Shown here: one piece after another, positions 16,349 through 24,743 of the stretch | How the letters are laid out: each line of letters begins with the position of its first letter | How positions within the stretch are numbered: position 1 is the stretch's first letter | Assembly: GCF_027359925.1 (NCBI RefSeq) | Contig: NZ_CP114767.1 | Coordinates: forward strand, 62,001-126,000 | Length of the DNA stretch: 64,000 nucleotides | Source: Hymenobacter canadensis | GTDB taxonomy: Bacteria > Bacteroidota > Bacteroidia > Cytophagales > Hymenobacteraceae | Direction of reading: 5' to 3' | Made by a program: the position numbers and the translations under genes | The notes under the pieces: generated by a model | Seen by the model: the letters and a program-made list of their open reading frames with translations, nothing else | Told to the model about the DNA's origin: nothing | Databases searched by the model: none

Positions 16349-16514
16349 GAAGGTTGAAATTCGGGGAGGGTGTTTGCCGGGTGATATACGGCACAAGGCC
16401 TTATAACAGCCGAAACCCGATAGTTTCCCGCTGGCGGCGCGGATTGTGCGGCTAACGAGGCCTTTGCGCGGGCAATTATGGTCGAGGTTTTGGCTCGTGG
16501 CTGTTAAAACCAGA

Positions 16515-17522
16515 CTATTCCGGTCGGATGTAGAGCAGGGTAGACTGCCCCGAAGGCCCGTACTTGTCGTTGAGCAGAAAGTAGCCGCCCCGGTACGCCG
16601 CCAGCCCTTCCCAGTTGTAAGTCATGTACGGGCGCGGCAGCTCCAGCAGCGGCTCCCAGCGCAACTGGCGGCGGCGGTAGCGCAGGCTGATAAGCCGGCA
16701 GTAGTTCTGGTAGCGGCCGGTGCTATCTAGGACCAGCCGGGTGTTGGCGTCAGTGGGAGCGGGGCGGTACACGCTGTCATCGGGGCCGTTGAAGAAGTAG
16801 TTGATAGCAGTGTAGCGGCCACGGCCGGTGCGTACCATATCCGTCACCCGAAACGGCAGCGCCGCCACCGGCACGGCCCGTAGCTGTGCCGCCGTGGTGG
16901 CCGCGGCGGGAAGCAGCAGCGCTTGGCTACCGGCCGGAAAGGCGTTGTACTCAAACAGCAGCAGCAGTTGCTGCCGGTAGCGTGCCATGGCCTCGAAGCC
17001 GGCGTTGTACACATGAGTGCCATCGGGCAGCACGGGTTTGGCCAGCGCCACCAGATACGCCGGATCCAGCTGGATGGCTGTGTGGGCGGCATCGAACCGG
17101 CCCTTAATCAGGTAGCAGTAGGGCGCGGCCGTGGCCGTTTCGATGGTAAAATACAGCACGCCGTTGAGCACCGTTAGGCTCTCCAGTCCTTCGTACACCT
17201 GGCCCAGGCTGTCGATGCGGGCCTGCAGCTGGTTGAGGCCGCGGATGGGGTACTTGCGGTACGGCAGCGCCTGCGGCTGCCCGGTGAGCTGGCGGTTGAG
17301 GTTGGCCAGGGGCAGGCCGTACACCTTGGCCTCGGCCTGCTCCTGCAGGCGGCTTTCGGAGAGCAGCAGCAGCTCGCGACCGTCGATGTACAAGCCGGAA
17401 AACTGGTTGTTCTTATCGGCCAGCTCCGGCGGCAACGCAATGGTTTTGGGCGGGCGGGCAGTGGGTTGGGCGGTGGCAAAAGCGGCCGGCAGCAGCAGCG
17501 CAGGTAGCAAACGGTACTTCAT
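16515..17522 (-). CDS. Secreted protein of unknown function, probable beta-propeller
   Basis: Signal peptide LLPALLLPAAFATAQP at the N-terminus, then about 315 residues of repeated short strands (GLYIDGRELLLLSESRL, ESLTVLNGVLYFTIET, RYTAINYFFNGPDDSVY) ending NWEGLAAYRGGYFLLND. This pattern resembles esterase-like phytase or SdiA-regulated-type propellers, but no catalytic residues can be assigned, so the function is left open. It has its own promoter-like box at 17545-17552, 22 bases from the ATG. Confidence 0.75.
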   Translation of the reverse strand: MKYRLLPALLLPAAFATAQPTARPPKTIALPPELADKNNQFSGLYIDGRELLLLSESRLQEQAEAKVYGLPLANLNRQLTGQPQALPYRKYPIRGLNQLQARIDSLGQVYEGLESLTVLNGVLYFTIETATAAPYCYLIKGRFDAAHTAIQLDPAYLVALAKPVLPDGTHVYNAGFEAMARYRQQLLLLFEYNAFPAGSQALLLPAAATTAAQLRAVPVAALPFRVTDMVRTGRGRYTAINYFFNGPDDSVYRPAPTDANTRLVLDSTGRYQNYCRLISLRYRRRQLRWEPLLELPRPYMTYNWEGLAAYRGGYFLLNDKYGPSGQSTLLYIRPE

Positions 17523-17544
17523 CAGGCAGGAAGCGGATATGCGC

Positions 17545-17552
17545 CAAAGGTA
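17545..17552 (-). promoter_or_regulatory. -7 box (TACCTTTG) of the gene at 16515
   Basis: TACCTTTGGC on the minus strand, about 23 bases before the ATG; matches the consensus seen at several other genes here. The barstar-like gene stop lies 18 bases upstream. Confidence 0.5.
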
Positions 17553-17570
17553 CGGTGCCGCCCGCCCTGT

Positions 17571-17834
17571 TCACCCCAGCATAATCTGTTTGGGGTGCAT
17601 TTCCACGGCGTAGTCCTCTATCACCTGCTGCAGAATCTGTATGTCGCGGGGGCAGCAGCGAGCAAATTCATCCCAGTTCGTCAGCGTCAGCACGGGTGGC
17701 ATTTCCACAATGGCCACCACCGAATCCCAGAAGGCGTCCCAACTCGGGCCGTACCATTCTTCAAAGCCTAATTGTTCCTTGAAAAGCTGGTGAATGGCGG
17801 CTTTGCTGGTGATGCCAGTGAGGTCGAGGGTCAT
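17571..17834 (-). CDS. Barstar-like RNase inhibitor family protein
   Basis: Small (87-residue) acidic cytoplasmic protein of the barstar type, a family whose type member blocks the ribonuclease barnase. The start MTLDLTGITSKAAIHQLFK matches the first strand and helix; GFEEWYGPSWDAFWDSV corresponds to the conserved Y/F-G-x-N-x-D-A-x-W-D helix that contacts the nuclease, here with S in place of the usual N. No barnase-like or other toxin gene is next to it. The longer open frame to 17909 adds a cysteine-rich stretch with no homology. Orphan barstars are common, and the partner may be encoded elsewhere or come from competitors. Confidence 0.75.
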   Translation of the reverse strand: MTLDLTGITSKAAIHQLFKEQLGFEEWYGPSWDAFWDSVVAIVEMPPVLTLTNWDEFARCCPRDIQILQQVIEDYAVEMHPKQIMLG

Positions 17835-18013
17835 AATGGTATGTTGGGATATGCAATGCAAGCAACAGCGCACTTGCCAGCAGGAATAGGCGAAATTAGT
17901 ATAGGTCAATAGTCAAGATAGCAAGGTCCAAAGCTAGCCAGATTCAGTTAGAAGTAGGGAAGCACAGTAGTGTAGCCTAACGACGGAAGTACAATACTTC
18001 CGGGGAGACGCAG

Positions 18014-18355
18014 TTAGTAGCCAAGCTTTCGGTTGTGCTCCCTCCGGATTCGGTTTATGTGCTCTCGTCCTCCCATCAGCTCAACCAAGGCTTCGTCGAT
18101 GCGGTAGCTAAGTCCGTAAATCTGCTCCTCCAGAGCGGTATTGCCATATTCACCCATCCAGCGGGGCAGATTCACCACGTAAAGCGGACTCAGATATGAA
18201 CGTTCAGCCACATCCTGCTCCAGCTTGGCCAGATTGTATTTCAGGCTGTCGAAGCTCTGCTGGGTGGGGTCGGCTACTTGCTCCCGCATTTTGGCCAGTA
18301 GCAAGCTCAAATGCTGCTCAAGTTTAGTGGTGTCGGGTAGGGAAGTAGGATCCAT
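18014..18355 (-). CDS. Small protein of unknown function
   Basis: Not recognised. With the ATG at 18355 it is 113 residues (MDPTSLPDTTKLEQHLS), predicted almost fully helical, with heptad-like leucines (LEQHLSLLLAKMREQV; FDSLKYNLAKLEQDV), followed by YVVNLPRWMGEYGN and a basic C-terminus (REHINRIRREHNRKLGY). No signal or membrane segment. A TACCTTTG box is placed 50 bases upstream (18405-18412). It sits among the barstar-like gene, the ABC exporter and another small unknown, a cluster of probable lone accessory genes. Frame upstream of 18355 stays open to 18448 but overlaps the exporter's 3' end. Confidence 0.6.
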   Translation of the reverse strand: MDPTSLPDTTKLEQHLSLLLAKMREQVADPTQQSFDSLKYNLAKLEQDVAERSYLSPLYVVNLPRWMGEYGNTALEEQIYGLSYRIDEALVELMGGREHINRIRREHNRKLGY

Positions 18356-18404
18356 CAGGATAGCGGATTTGCTGGGAGAGATAATAACACTGGATCCATT
18401 ACTG

Positions 18405-18412
18405 CAAAGGTA
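18405..18412 (-). promoter_or_regulatory. -7 box (TACCTTTG) of the gene at 18014
   Basis: TACCTTTGC on the minus strand, between the ABC exporter stop (18417) and the small gene start; fits TAnnTTTG. Confidence 0.5.
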
Positions 18413-18416
18413 ACCG

Positions 18417-20228
18417 TTACCCCGCCGTGTCGCCCACCTCGTCCTCATCGTCCACCATTACCCGGGCCAGCTTCTCGATGTTGAGGCTGCGGGCGGAGGC
18501 GTCGAAGATTTCGCGGTAGGTGCCGCGCAGGTCGTAGAGGTGCTCGTGGGTGCCGCTTTCCACCATGCGGCCCTGCTTCATCACGTAGATGCAGTCGGAA
18601 TCGACAATCTGGGCGAGGCTGTGGGAGATGATGACCACCGTGCGGCCCTGCTTGATAGCGTCGAGGGAGTTCTTGATCTGCTCGGTGGCAATGGCGTCGA
18701 GGGAGGCGGTGGGCTCGTCGAGGAAGATGATGGGCGGGTTTTTGAGGAACAGCCGGGCAATGGCAATGCGCTGCTGCTGCCCGCCCGAGAGCTGCTGGGC
18801 GTCGGACTGGTAGCCGTTGGGCAGCTCCATGATCTGCTCGTGCAGGTAGGCCTGCCGGGCGGCGGCCTTGATCTGGTCGAGAGTGGCGTCCATCACGCCG
18901 TATCGGATGTTCTCCTCGATGGTGCCCTTGAAAATGTGGTTTTTCTGGAGCACCAGCCCGATTTGCCGGCGCAGGGCGTGGGTGTCGTAGTCGGCCAGGG
19001 GCTGTCCGTCGAGCAGCATCTGGCCCGAATCGGGGGCGTAGAACTTGCAGAGCAGGTTGATGATGGTGCTCTTGCCAGCCCCGCTCAAACCCACAAGCGC
19101 GGTGGTTTTGCCGGCCTCAATGGTCAGGCAGACGTCGTGCAGGGCTTGGGTGCCGCTGGGGTAGGTGAAGTCCACGTTGCAGATGTCGAAGGTGCCCTGC
19201 AGGTGGTCGGACTTGAGCGGGCCGGTTGGCTCCACGGCGTCCTCGGCGTCCAGGATGTCGAAGAAGCCCTCGGCGTAGGTGAGGGCGTCGTTCATCTCGT
19301 CGTAGATGCGGTGCAGCTGCCGGATGGGGGCCGCCACGTTGTTGAACAGCAGAATATGGAACATGATGGCCCCGATGCTGATCTGCCGGTCCAGCACCAA
19401 GTAGGCCGTCAGGATGATGATGAGTACCACCCCGATCTGCTCGGTGAAGGTTTTGAGGCCGTCGTAGAGGAAGTTGGTTTTGCGGGTCTGGAGCTGGGCT
19501 TCCTGCAGGTTCTGCTGCACCTGGGTCTGCTTCTGCTCCTCGTAGTCTTCGCGCACGAAGCTCTTGATGACCACGGCCGAATCAATTAGGTTCACAAGGC
19601 CCTGGCTGCGGGCTTCGCGCAGGCCGCGCAGGGCCCGGCGGGTGCCGTTGAGCTTATCGGCCTGGCGGTAGCTGAGCCAGAAGTACACCGGCAGCACCGC
19701 CACGGCCACCAACCCCACGTACAGATTGTTGGCAAACATCACCACCAGGGCCACGATAGAGTTGGCAAACAGCGGCAGAATGTCAATAAAGAAGTTCTGC
19801 ACCAGCTTCATCAGGCTCTCCACGCCCCGATCAATGCGGGTCTGGAGCTTGCCGGTCTGGTTGCCGCTGTCGGAGTAGAAGCCGAGCTGGTAGCTGAGCA
19901 CCTTGTGCACCGCGTCGCGCACCAGCGTGCTGGACACGTTAATGCGGATTTTCTCGCCGTAGAACTTCTGCCCGAACTGGATACCGGTGTTGATGATTTC
20001 CTTGCCCAGCAGCAGCCCGCTCACCAGCAGCAGCAGCTCCGCGCCCTCGGCCAGGCCCTGGTTGCGGTCGAGCAAACCCTGCACAGTATCCACGGTGTAG
20101 CGCAGCACAAACGGGTTCACCTGCGCCGCCAACGAGCCCACCAGCGTGAGCAGCAGCGTAGCAATCACCAGCCGCCGGTAGGGCAGCACGTAGGGGTAGA
20201 GTCGCCTGATAATTTCCCAAAGGCTCAT
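18417..20228 (-). CDS. ABC exporter, fused permease and ATPase (MsbA/MdlB type)
   Basis: Type IV ABC exporter half-transporter of 603 residues, expected to work as a homodimer in the inner membrane. Six hydrophobic segments fill about residues 15-315. The ATPase domain has Walker A GLSGAGKST, the Q-loop in LRRQIGLVLQKNHIF, signature LSGGQQQRIAIARL, Walker B PIIFLDEPTASLD and the H-loop in VVIISHSLAQI. The last 30 residues form an acidic tail. Substrate cannot be told; lipid A/multidrug are typical for the class. Start MSLWEIIRRLYPYVLPYRR is standard. Confidence 0.9.
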   Translation of the reverse strand: MSLWEIIRRLYPYVLPYRRLVIATLLLTLVGSLAAQVNPFVLRYTVDTVQGLLDRNQGLAEGAELLLLVSGLLLGKEIINTGIQFGQKFYGEKIRINVSSTLVRDAVHKVLSYQLGFYSDSGNQTGKLQTRIDRGVESLMKLVQNFFIDILPLFANSIVALVVMFANNLYVGLVAVAVLPVYFWLSYRQADKLNGTRRALRGLREARSQGLVNLIDSAVVIKSFVREDYEEQKQTQVQQNLQEAQLQTRKTNFLYDGLKTFTEQIGVVLIIILTAYLVLDRQISIGAIMFHILLFNNVAAPIRQLHRIYDEMNDALTYAEGFFDILDAEDAVEPTGPLKSDHLQGTFDICNVDFTYPSGTQALHDVCLTIEAGKTTALVGLSGAGKSTIINLLCKFYAPDSGQMLLDGQPLADYDTHALRRQIGLVLQKNHIFKGTIEENIRYGVMDATLDQIKAAARQAYLHEQIMELPNGYQSDAQQLSGGQQQRIAIARLFLKNPPIIFLDEPTASLDAIATEQIKNSLDAIKQGRTVVIISHSLAQIVDSDCIYVMKQGRMVESGTHEHLYDLRGTYREIFDASARSLNIEKLARVMVDDEDEVGDTAG

Positions 20229-20318
20229 GCAGCAGCGGCTAGGTGAGGAGTTGCCGGTTAGACGAGCGGGGTAGGGGCGAGGTTATGGTGAAGAAGGATA
20301 AAGGACAAGCAGTATTGA

Positions 20319-20648
20319 TCAGTGAAACTGTATTCGAGCCAATAGCGCCTGAACATTATTTTGTAATCCAGCTGCCACGCCGTGCGCTGTATTCTGACCG
20401 AAGTGACCGTAGGTATTGTATTCGGAAAGACAGAAATGCTCCTCTATGTCGTCGTACCAAATGATGTGTCGGCCGCAGACTGCCACCACCCAAAAGCTAT
20501 CCTCTCCGCTACCGTAGGTATCATACTGCCATTTCTCCGGAAAGATTTTCACCAGTTCCCACAGTCGCTCTATTTCGCTGCGCATCTTGATTTCTGCTGA
20601 AAGTATGTCGTCGTAGAGTTCTTCAAGAGAAATTGGTTGCCAAATCAT
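20319..20648 (-). CDS. Small AT-rich-context protein of unknown function
   Basis: A 109-residue cytoplasmic protein (MIWQPISLEELYDDILSAE) with a central FPEKWQYDTYGSGEDSFWVV and GRHIIWYDDIEEHFCLSEY. I believe I have seen this tryptophan- and aspartate-rich layout in small Bacteroidetes proteins of unknown role, some resembling polymorphic-toxin immunity proteins, but cannot name the family. Base composition is visibly lower in GC than the neighbours, hinting at recent acquisition. It reads toward the ABC exporter with a 90-base gap. Confidence 0.65.
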   Translation of the reverse strand: MIWQPISLEELYDDILSAEIKMRSEIERLWELVKIFPEKWQYDTYGSGEDSFWVVAVCGRHIIWYDDIEEHFCLSEYNTYGHFGQNTAHGVAAGLQNNVQALLARIQFH

Positions 20649-20901
20649 TTAATTGAGTGGACTATAATTTTATATGATTGATGGAGAATCATTCTACCAC
20701 CGCATAGTGGCTCATCTCCTGAGTACTCGTGCAAAAGGCATTACCACCTCAATAAACGTCCCAAATGCCGTACTCTTGCGGAAGCCTTTCGGGTGGCAGG
20801 GGAGAACGGGAGTTACGCTTTCCGCTTTGGGTTCTACTGAAACGAAACCAGCGCCGGGCCAAAATCACTGCGGGTTTATTCGTTTGACGAAGGGTAGGCC
20901 G

Positions 20902-21696
20902 TCAGGCCGCCATAAACGACTGCAGCACGGTCAGGGTCTGCAGGGGAGCACTCACGTGGGGGCAGTGCCCGCTGACGGGCAACGTGACGAGGGTAGCCCG
21001 GGGGATGGATGCCAGCAGATAAGACCCTACTTCCAGCGGCGCTATCAGGTCCTGGGCACACTGCACCAGCAGGCAGGGAGTAGGTACCCGCTGCAAATCG
21101 TTGCGGTTATCGGCCGTGAACGTTACGCGGGCGAACTGCTTGGCAATGAACGGATCATTGCGGCAGAAGCGGTGCGCCAGCTCCATTGCCAGCGAAGGCC
21201 GGTCGGGCGTGCCCATCACAAAATGCGCGAATGAATCGGCCCAGCCCACAAAATCCGTTTCCATAAACGCAAGCATCGAGTCGATATCGGCCTGCTCGAA
21301 GCCGCCGTGGTAGCTGGGGTGGTTGGTGTAGCACGGCGACGGGCACAGCAGCAGAAGCTGCCGGAATAGCTCGGGGGCTTCAATGGTTGCCAGCAGACAG
21401 ATCATGGCGCCTACGGAGTGGCCGATAAGCGTAACCTGGCTAAGCTGCAGCTGCCGGCATATTTCCAGCAAATCCTGAGTGTAGCCGGCCAATGAGGCGT
21501 ATTTCGCCGGGTCGTAGGCCGTAGAGTCAGAGTCGCCGGCGCCTATCTGGTCGAAGAGTACCACCCGAAACTGCTTGGCCAGAACGGGAGTCACGGCGTT
21601 CCAGATGCTCTGGTCGCAGCCGAAGCCGTTCACCAGGACCAGCGTACGCGACCCATGCCCCAGAACGCGTACATTATTTCGTTTCAGGACGTCCAT
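20902..21696 (-). CDS. Alpha/beta hydrolase of the RsbQ/KAI2/D14 type
   Basis: Closely follows the pattern of Bacillus RsbQ along its length: NGFGCDQSIWNAVTP, VVLFDQIGAGDSD, IGHSVGAMICLLATIEAPELF, CPSPCYTNHPSYHGGFE, FIAKQFARVTFTADNRNDL and SGHCPHVSAP. The catalytic triad is visible as Ser in GHSVG (about 94), Asp in CAQDLIAP (about 216) and His in SGHCPH (about 244). RsbQ activates the stress phosphatase RsbP, probably by processing a small hydrophobic molecule; plant relatives perceive strigolactone and karrikin. No RsbP-like PAS-phosphatase gene is nearby, so the partner is unknown. Length 264 residues. The upstream region is AT-rich. Confidence 0.9.
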   Translation of the reverse strand: MDVLKRNNVRVLGHGSRTLVLVNGFGCDQSIWNAVTPVLAKQFRVVLFDQIGAGDSDSTAYDPAKYASLAGYTQDLLEICRQLQLSQVTLIGHSVGAMICLLATIEAPELFRQLLLLCPSPCYTNHPSYHGGFEQADIDSMLAFMETDFVGWADSFAHFVMGTPDRPSLAMELAHRFCRNDPFIAKQFARVTFTADNRNDLQRVPTPCLLVQCAQDLIAPLEVGSYLLASIPRATLVTLPVSGHCPHVSAPLQTLTVLQSFMAA

Positions 21697-22143
21697 AATA
21701 TCCTTGTATTGATCTTCAATACTGAATGTTACGGTAGTTTTCAGGGGAAGTAAATGATTCTATATATAAAATTGAAGATGGTAAAATCGGGAATTCAGTG
21801 CCTGGCATCAGCCGAAATCCGGCTGACGCCAGCTAGCGCTTCTATAAGGGCGTGGCAGGCTGAGCGACTTCCGGAGAGGGGCCCGAAACGGCTGCATATG
21901 CCCGCTGGACGGCACGAAAAAAAAAGGGCTGATGTCAAATTGGGAACACAGGGGCGCAAGGCACATGTAGACGGCAGTAGCCGCACAGGCCTGCCTTTTC
22001 GTGACGGTGGCCAGGCAGGCAGCAGCAAGGTGAAATTCCGGTAGCTGACTCAGGGAAGAAGATATTCTCCTTCGGCGCAACGCCCGCCGGTTTGCCGGGA
22101 CTTTAGATGCCGAGGCATTTCTATCATCCCAACCAACCCCAAC
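21697..22143. other. 447-base gap between RsbQ-like and M28 peptidase genes
   Basis: Divergent promoter region. 21697-21790 is AT-rich with TATATATA-like sequence (about 21760-21770). 21910-21927 ends in a run of nine A. A 96-codon frame at 21754-22044 exists but has no coding character, start context or homology I can recognise. No RNA gene or repeat was identified. Confidence 0.4.
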
Positions 22144-23721
22144 ATGACGACACTGCGCTTCCTGATACTGGCTGGCTCGCTGGCCGCTGCTACGCCCACG
22201 CTGGCTCAGCAGGGTACCAAGGCTGATCCGGCCATGCTGGCCAAAATCAAAGATGAGGGCCTGAACCGCTCCAAAGTGATGGAAACGGCCTTCTACCTCA
22301 CCGACGTCTGCGGCCCGCGCCTGGCTGGTTCCGATGGCCTCAGTCGCGCCAACGCCTGGACCAAGAAGCAGCTCACCGACTGGGGCCTGACCAACGCCAA
22401 CGTGGAGCCCTGGGGCACGTTCGGCCGCGGCTGGGACATCGAGAAGTCGTACGTAGCCATGACGGCGCCCTACTACCACACGCTCATCGGGGCGCCCAAA
22501 GCCTGGACCCCCAGCACCAACGGCGCCCTCAAAAAGCAGGTGGTCGTGGTGAAGGCGGCAACGGAAGCCGACCTGGCCAAGTATCAGGGCCAGCTGCGCG
22601 ACAAAATTGTGCTCTTTGAGGTGCCCAATCCGCCCAAGCCCTCTTTTGAGCCTGATGCCCGCCGCCACTCCGAGGACGACCTGAAGAAAATGGCCGACTT
22701 CAAACCCGCAGCGGCTGCCGCAACTACTACTCCCGCGCCCGCCGACGCCGAGCGGATGGCGGCCCGGCGCGCGCAGTTTGCACTGCGCACCAAGCTGACC
22801 GATATGGTGCAGGCCGAAGGCGCGGCCGCCATTCTGAGCACCCGCGGCGGCTCCGACGGCACGTTCTTCACCAGCAACGGCGCACCCTACGCCGCCGATG
22901 CCAAGCCCGTGCTGCCCGAGCTGGAAATGGCTCCTGAAGATCAGCTGCGTCTGATTCGGCTGGCCGAAGCCGGTATTCCGGTAGAAATTGAGCTGGAAAC
23001 CCGCACCCGCTTCCAGACCCAGGACCTGAAAGGTTACAACGTAGTGGCCGAAATTCCGGGCACCGACAAGAAGCTCAAGAGTGAAGTGGTGATGCTGGGC
23101 GGCCACCTCGACTCGTGGCACGCCGCCACCGGCGCCACCGACAACGCCGCCGGCTGCGCCATCATGATGGAGGCCGTGCGCATTCTGAAAGCCAGCGGCG
23201 TGCAGCCGCGCCGCACCATCCGGATTGCGCTGTGGGGCGAGGAGGAGCAGGGCCTGTTCGGCTCGCGGGGCTACGTGAAAAACCATTTCGCCGACCCCGC
23301 CACCATGAAGCTGCTGCCCGAGCACTCAACGCTGGCCGCTTACTTCAACCTCGATAACGGGGCTGGCAAAATCCGGGGCATCTACGCCCAGGGCAACGAG
23401 GCTGCCGCGCCCATCTTTCAGGACTGGCTCCAGCCCTTCGCCGATATGGGCGCTAGCACCGTCACGCTGCGCAACACCGGCGGCACCGACCACCTGTCGT
23501 TCGACGCGGTAGGTTTGCCCGGCTTTCAGTTCATCCAGGACCCGCTCGACTACGGCACGCGCACCCACCACACCAACATGGATACCTATGAGCGGCTGCC
23601 CGCCGACGACCTCAAGCAGGCCTCCGTGCTGGTAGCGTCGTTCGTGTACCAGGCCGCCATGCGCGACGCCAAGCTGCCCCGCAAGCCGCTGCCCACCGCC
23701 AAGCCCGAAAACAAGAGTTAG
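22144..23721 (+). CDS. M28 family zinc metallopeptidase, exported
   Basis: Secreted or periplasmic aminopeptidase/carboxypeptidase-like enzyme of 525 residues. Signal peptide LILAGSLAAATPTLAQQ. A PA (protease-associated) domain insertion occupies about residues 130-270 and contains a low-complexity Ala/Thr/Pro loop (KPAAAAATTTPAPA). The M28 catalytic core is at about 290-510: VVMLGGHLDSWH (first metal His and Asp), GATDNAAGCAIMMEA (second Asp), LWGEEEQGLFGS (catalytic/metal Glu pair), AYFNLDNGAGK (Asp) and THHTNMDTY (metal His). All expected ligands seem present. It ends at a strong hairpin shared with the convergent gene. Confidence 0.92.
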   Translation: MTTLRFLILAGSLAAATPTLAQQGTKADPAMLAKIKDEGLNRSKVMETAFYLTDVCGPRLAGSDGLSRANAWTKKQLTDWGLTNANVEPWGTFGRGWDIEKSYVAMTAPYYHTLIGAPKAWTPSTNGALKKQVVVVKAATEADLAKYQGQLRDKIVLFEVPNPPKPSFEPDARRHSEDDLKKMADFKPAAAAATTTPAPADAERMAARRAQFALRTKLTDMVQAEGAAAILSTRGGSDGTFFTSNGAPYAADAKPVLPELEMAPEDQLRLIRLAEAGIPVEIELETRTRFQTQDLKGYNVVAEIPGTDKKLKSEVVMLGGHLDSWHAATGATDNAAGCAIMMEAVRILKASGVQPRRTIRIALWGEEEQGLFGSRGYVKNHFADPATMKLLPEHSTLAAYFNLDNGAGKIRGIYAQGNEAAAPIFQDWLQPFADMGASTVTLRNTGGTDHLSFDAVGLPGFQFIQDPLDYGTRTHHTNMDTYERLPADDLKQASVLVASFVYQAAMRDAKLPRKPLPTAKPENKS

Positions 23722-23762
23722 CCCGCCTCTCTCATTGGCGCCCGTAGCGTCAGTCACAATTA

Positions 23763-23799
23763 ACAGTGCCCCACCGAAGCTGGTTCGGTGGGGCACTGT
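23763..23799. terminator. Bidirectional hairpin between M28 peptidase and hydrolase genes
   Basis: Perfect 16-base stem (ACAGTGCCCCACCGAA and complement) with a 5-base loop between two convergent stops. Confidence 0.8.
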
Positions 23800-23822
23800 G
23801 GCGTTTAGGGGAGTTGGCGCGG

Positions 23823-24683
23823 TTAGCTTAGGGTTTCCTTGAACAGCTTGAGCGTCCGGTCCCAGGCCAGTTTGGCGGCCTCGGCGTTGTAGCGGGCCGG
23901 CGACGAATCGTTGTTGAATGCGTGGTTGACGCCCTCATACACGTACTGGTCGAACTTCACGCCCGCGGCCGTGAGGGCCGCCGCGTATGCGTCCTTGCCG
24001 GCATTCACCCGCTCATCGAGGCCGGCGTAGTGCAGCAGCAGGCGCGCCTTGATGCTCAGTACATCCGACACGGGCGGCTGGGTGCCGTAGTAGGCCACTG
24101 CGGCATTGAGGCTTGGGTCGGCAATGGCGAGCTTGTTGGCCATGGCGCCGCCCCAGCAGAAGCCCACGCAGCCGGTGCGGCCGTTGCTTTCGGGGTGGCG
24201 GCGCAGGTAGGCCAGCCCCGCCAGGTAGTTCTGCAGGTTCTGCTTCGGGTCGAGCTTGCCGATGAGCGCGCGGCCCTCGTCCTCGTTGGCTGGCGTGCCG
24301 CCGAATACAGACAGTGCATCCACGCCCAGTGCCAGGTAGCCAGCCTCGGCCACGCGGCGCGTCACGTCTTTGATGTGCGGCGTCAGACCTCGGTTTTCAT
24401 GAATCACCACCACCGCCCCGCGCTTTTTCTTGGACTTCGGATGCACCAAGTATCCCTTCATGGTCACGCCCTCGGCGCCGGGCCAAGTCACGTCTTCCAT
24501 CAGCAGCTCGTCGTTCTTCTGGGGCAGGCCAGCCGCTTGCGCGTAGCCAGGCTCCAGCGCGGCCAGGGCGGCGGCGGCCAACGCAGTGCCGCCGGTCAGC
24601 TTCAGCAGGCGCTCCATAAACTCCTTGCGGCTAAGTGGGGCGTGCGTGTACTCGTCGAATAGGTTGATAATCCGCTGATCCAT
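23823..24683 (-). CDS. Dienelactone hydrolase family protein, exported
   Basis: Alpha/beta hydrolase of 286 residues. The N-terminus (MDQRIINLFDEYTHAPLSRKE) precedes a hydrophobic helix with a Tat-like context (SRKEFMERLLKLTG, then ALAAAALAALEPGYAQAAG), as in other DLH proteins that are exported after folding. The catalytic triad is Cys in VGFCWGGAMA, Asp in AGLDERVNAG and His in GVNHAFNND. Reaction in known members is hydrolysis of dienelactone or similar esters; the substrate here is unknown. It is separate from the glycosyltransferase run downstream. Confidence 0.88.
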   Translation of the reverse strand: MDQRIINLFDEYTHAPLSRKEFMERLLKLTGGTALAAAALAALEPGYAQAAGLPQKNDELLMEDVTWPGAEGVTMKGYLVHPKSKKKRGAVVVIHENRGLTPHIKDVTRRVAEAGYLALGVDALSVFGGTPANEDEGRALIGKLDPKQNLQNYLAGLAYLRRHPESNGRTGCVGFCWGGAMANKLAIADPSLNAAVAYYGTQPPVSDVLSIKARLLLHYAGLDERVNAGKDAYAAALTAAGVKFDQYVYEGVNHAFNNDSSPARYNAEAAKLAWDRTLKLFKETLS

Positions 24684-24743
24684 AAGGCAGAAAAGTGAGT
24701 GGGAAGACAGTAGGCAAGATAGGCAGGAAGCCGAAAGCAGCGG

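Noticed and set aside
21754..22044. 96-codon + frame in the gap before the M28 gene
   Set aside because: No coding character, no homology recognised, runs through an A-run and has no start context.
21808..23325. 505-codon minus-strand frame over the M28 peptidase
   Set aside because: Antisense of a complete M28 enzyme; composition typical of a shadow frame.
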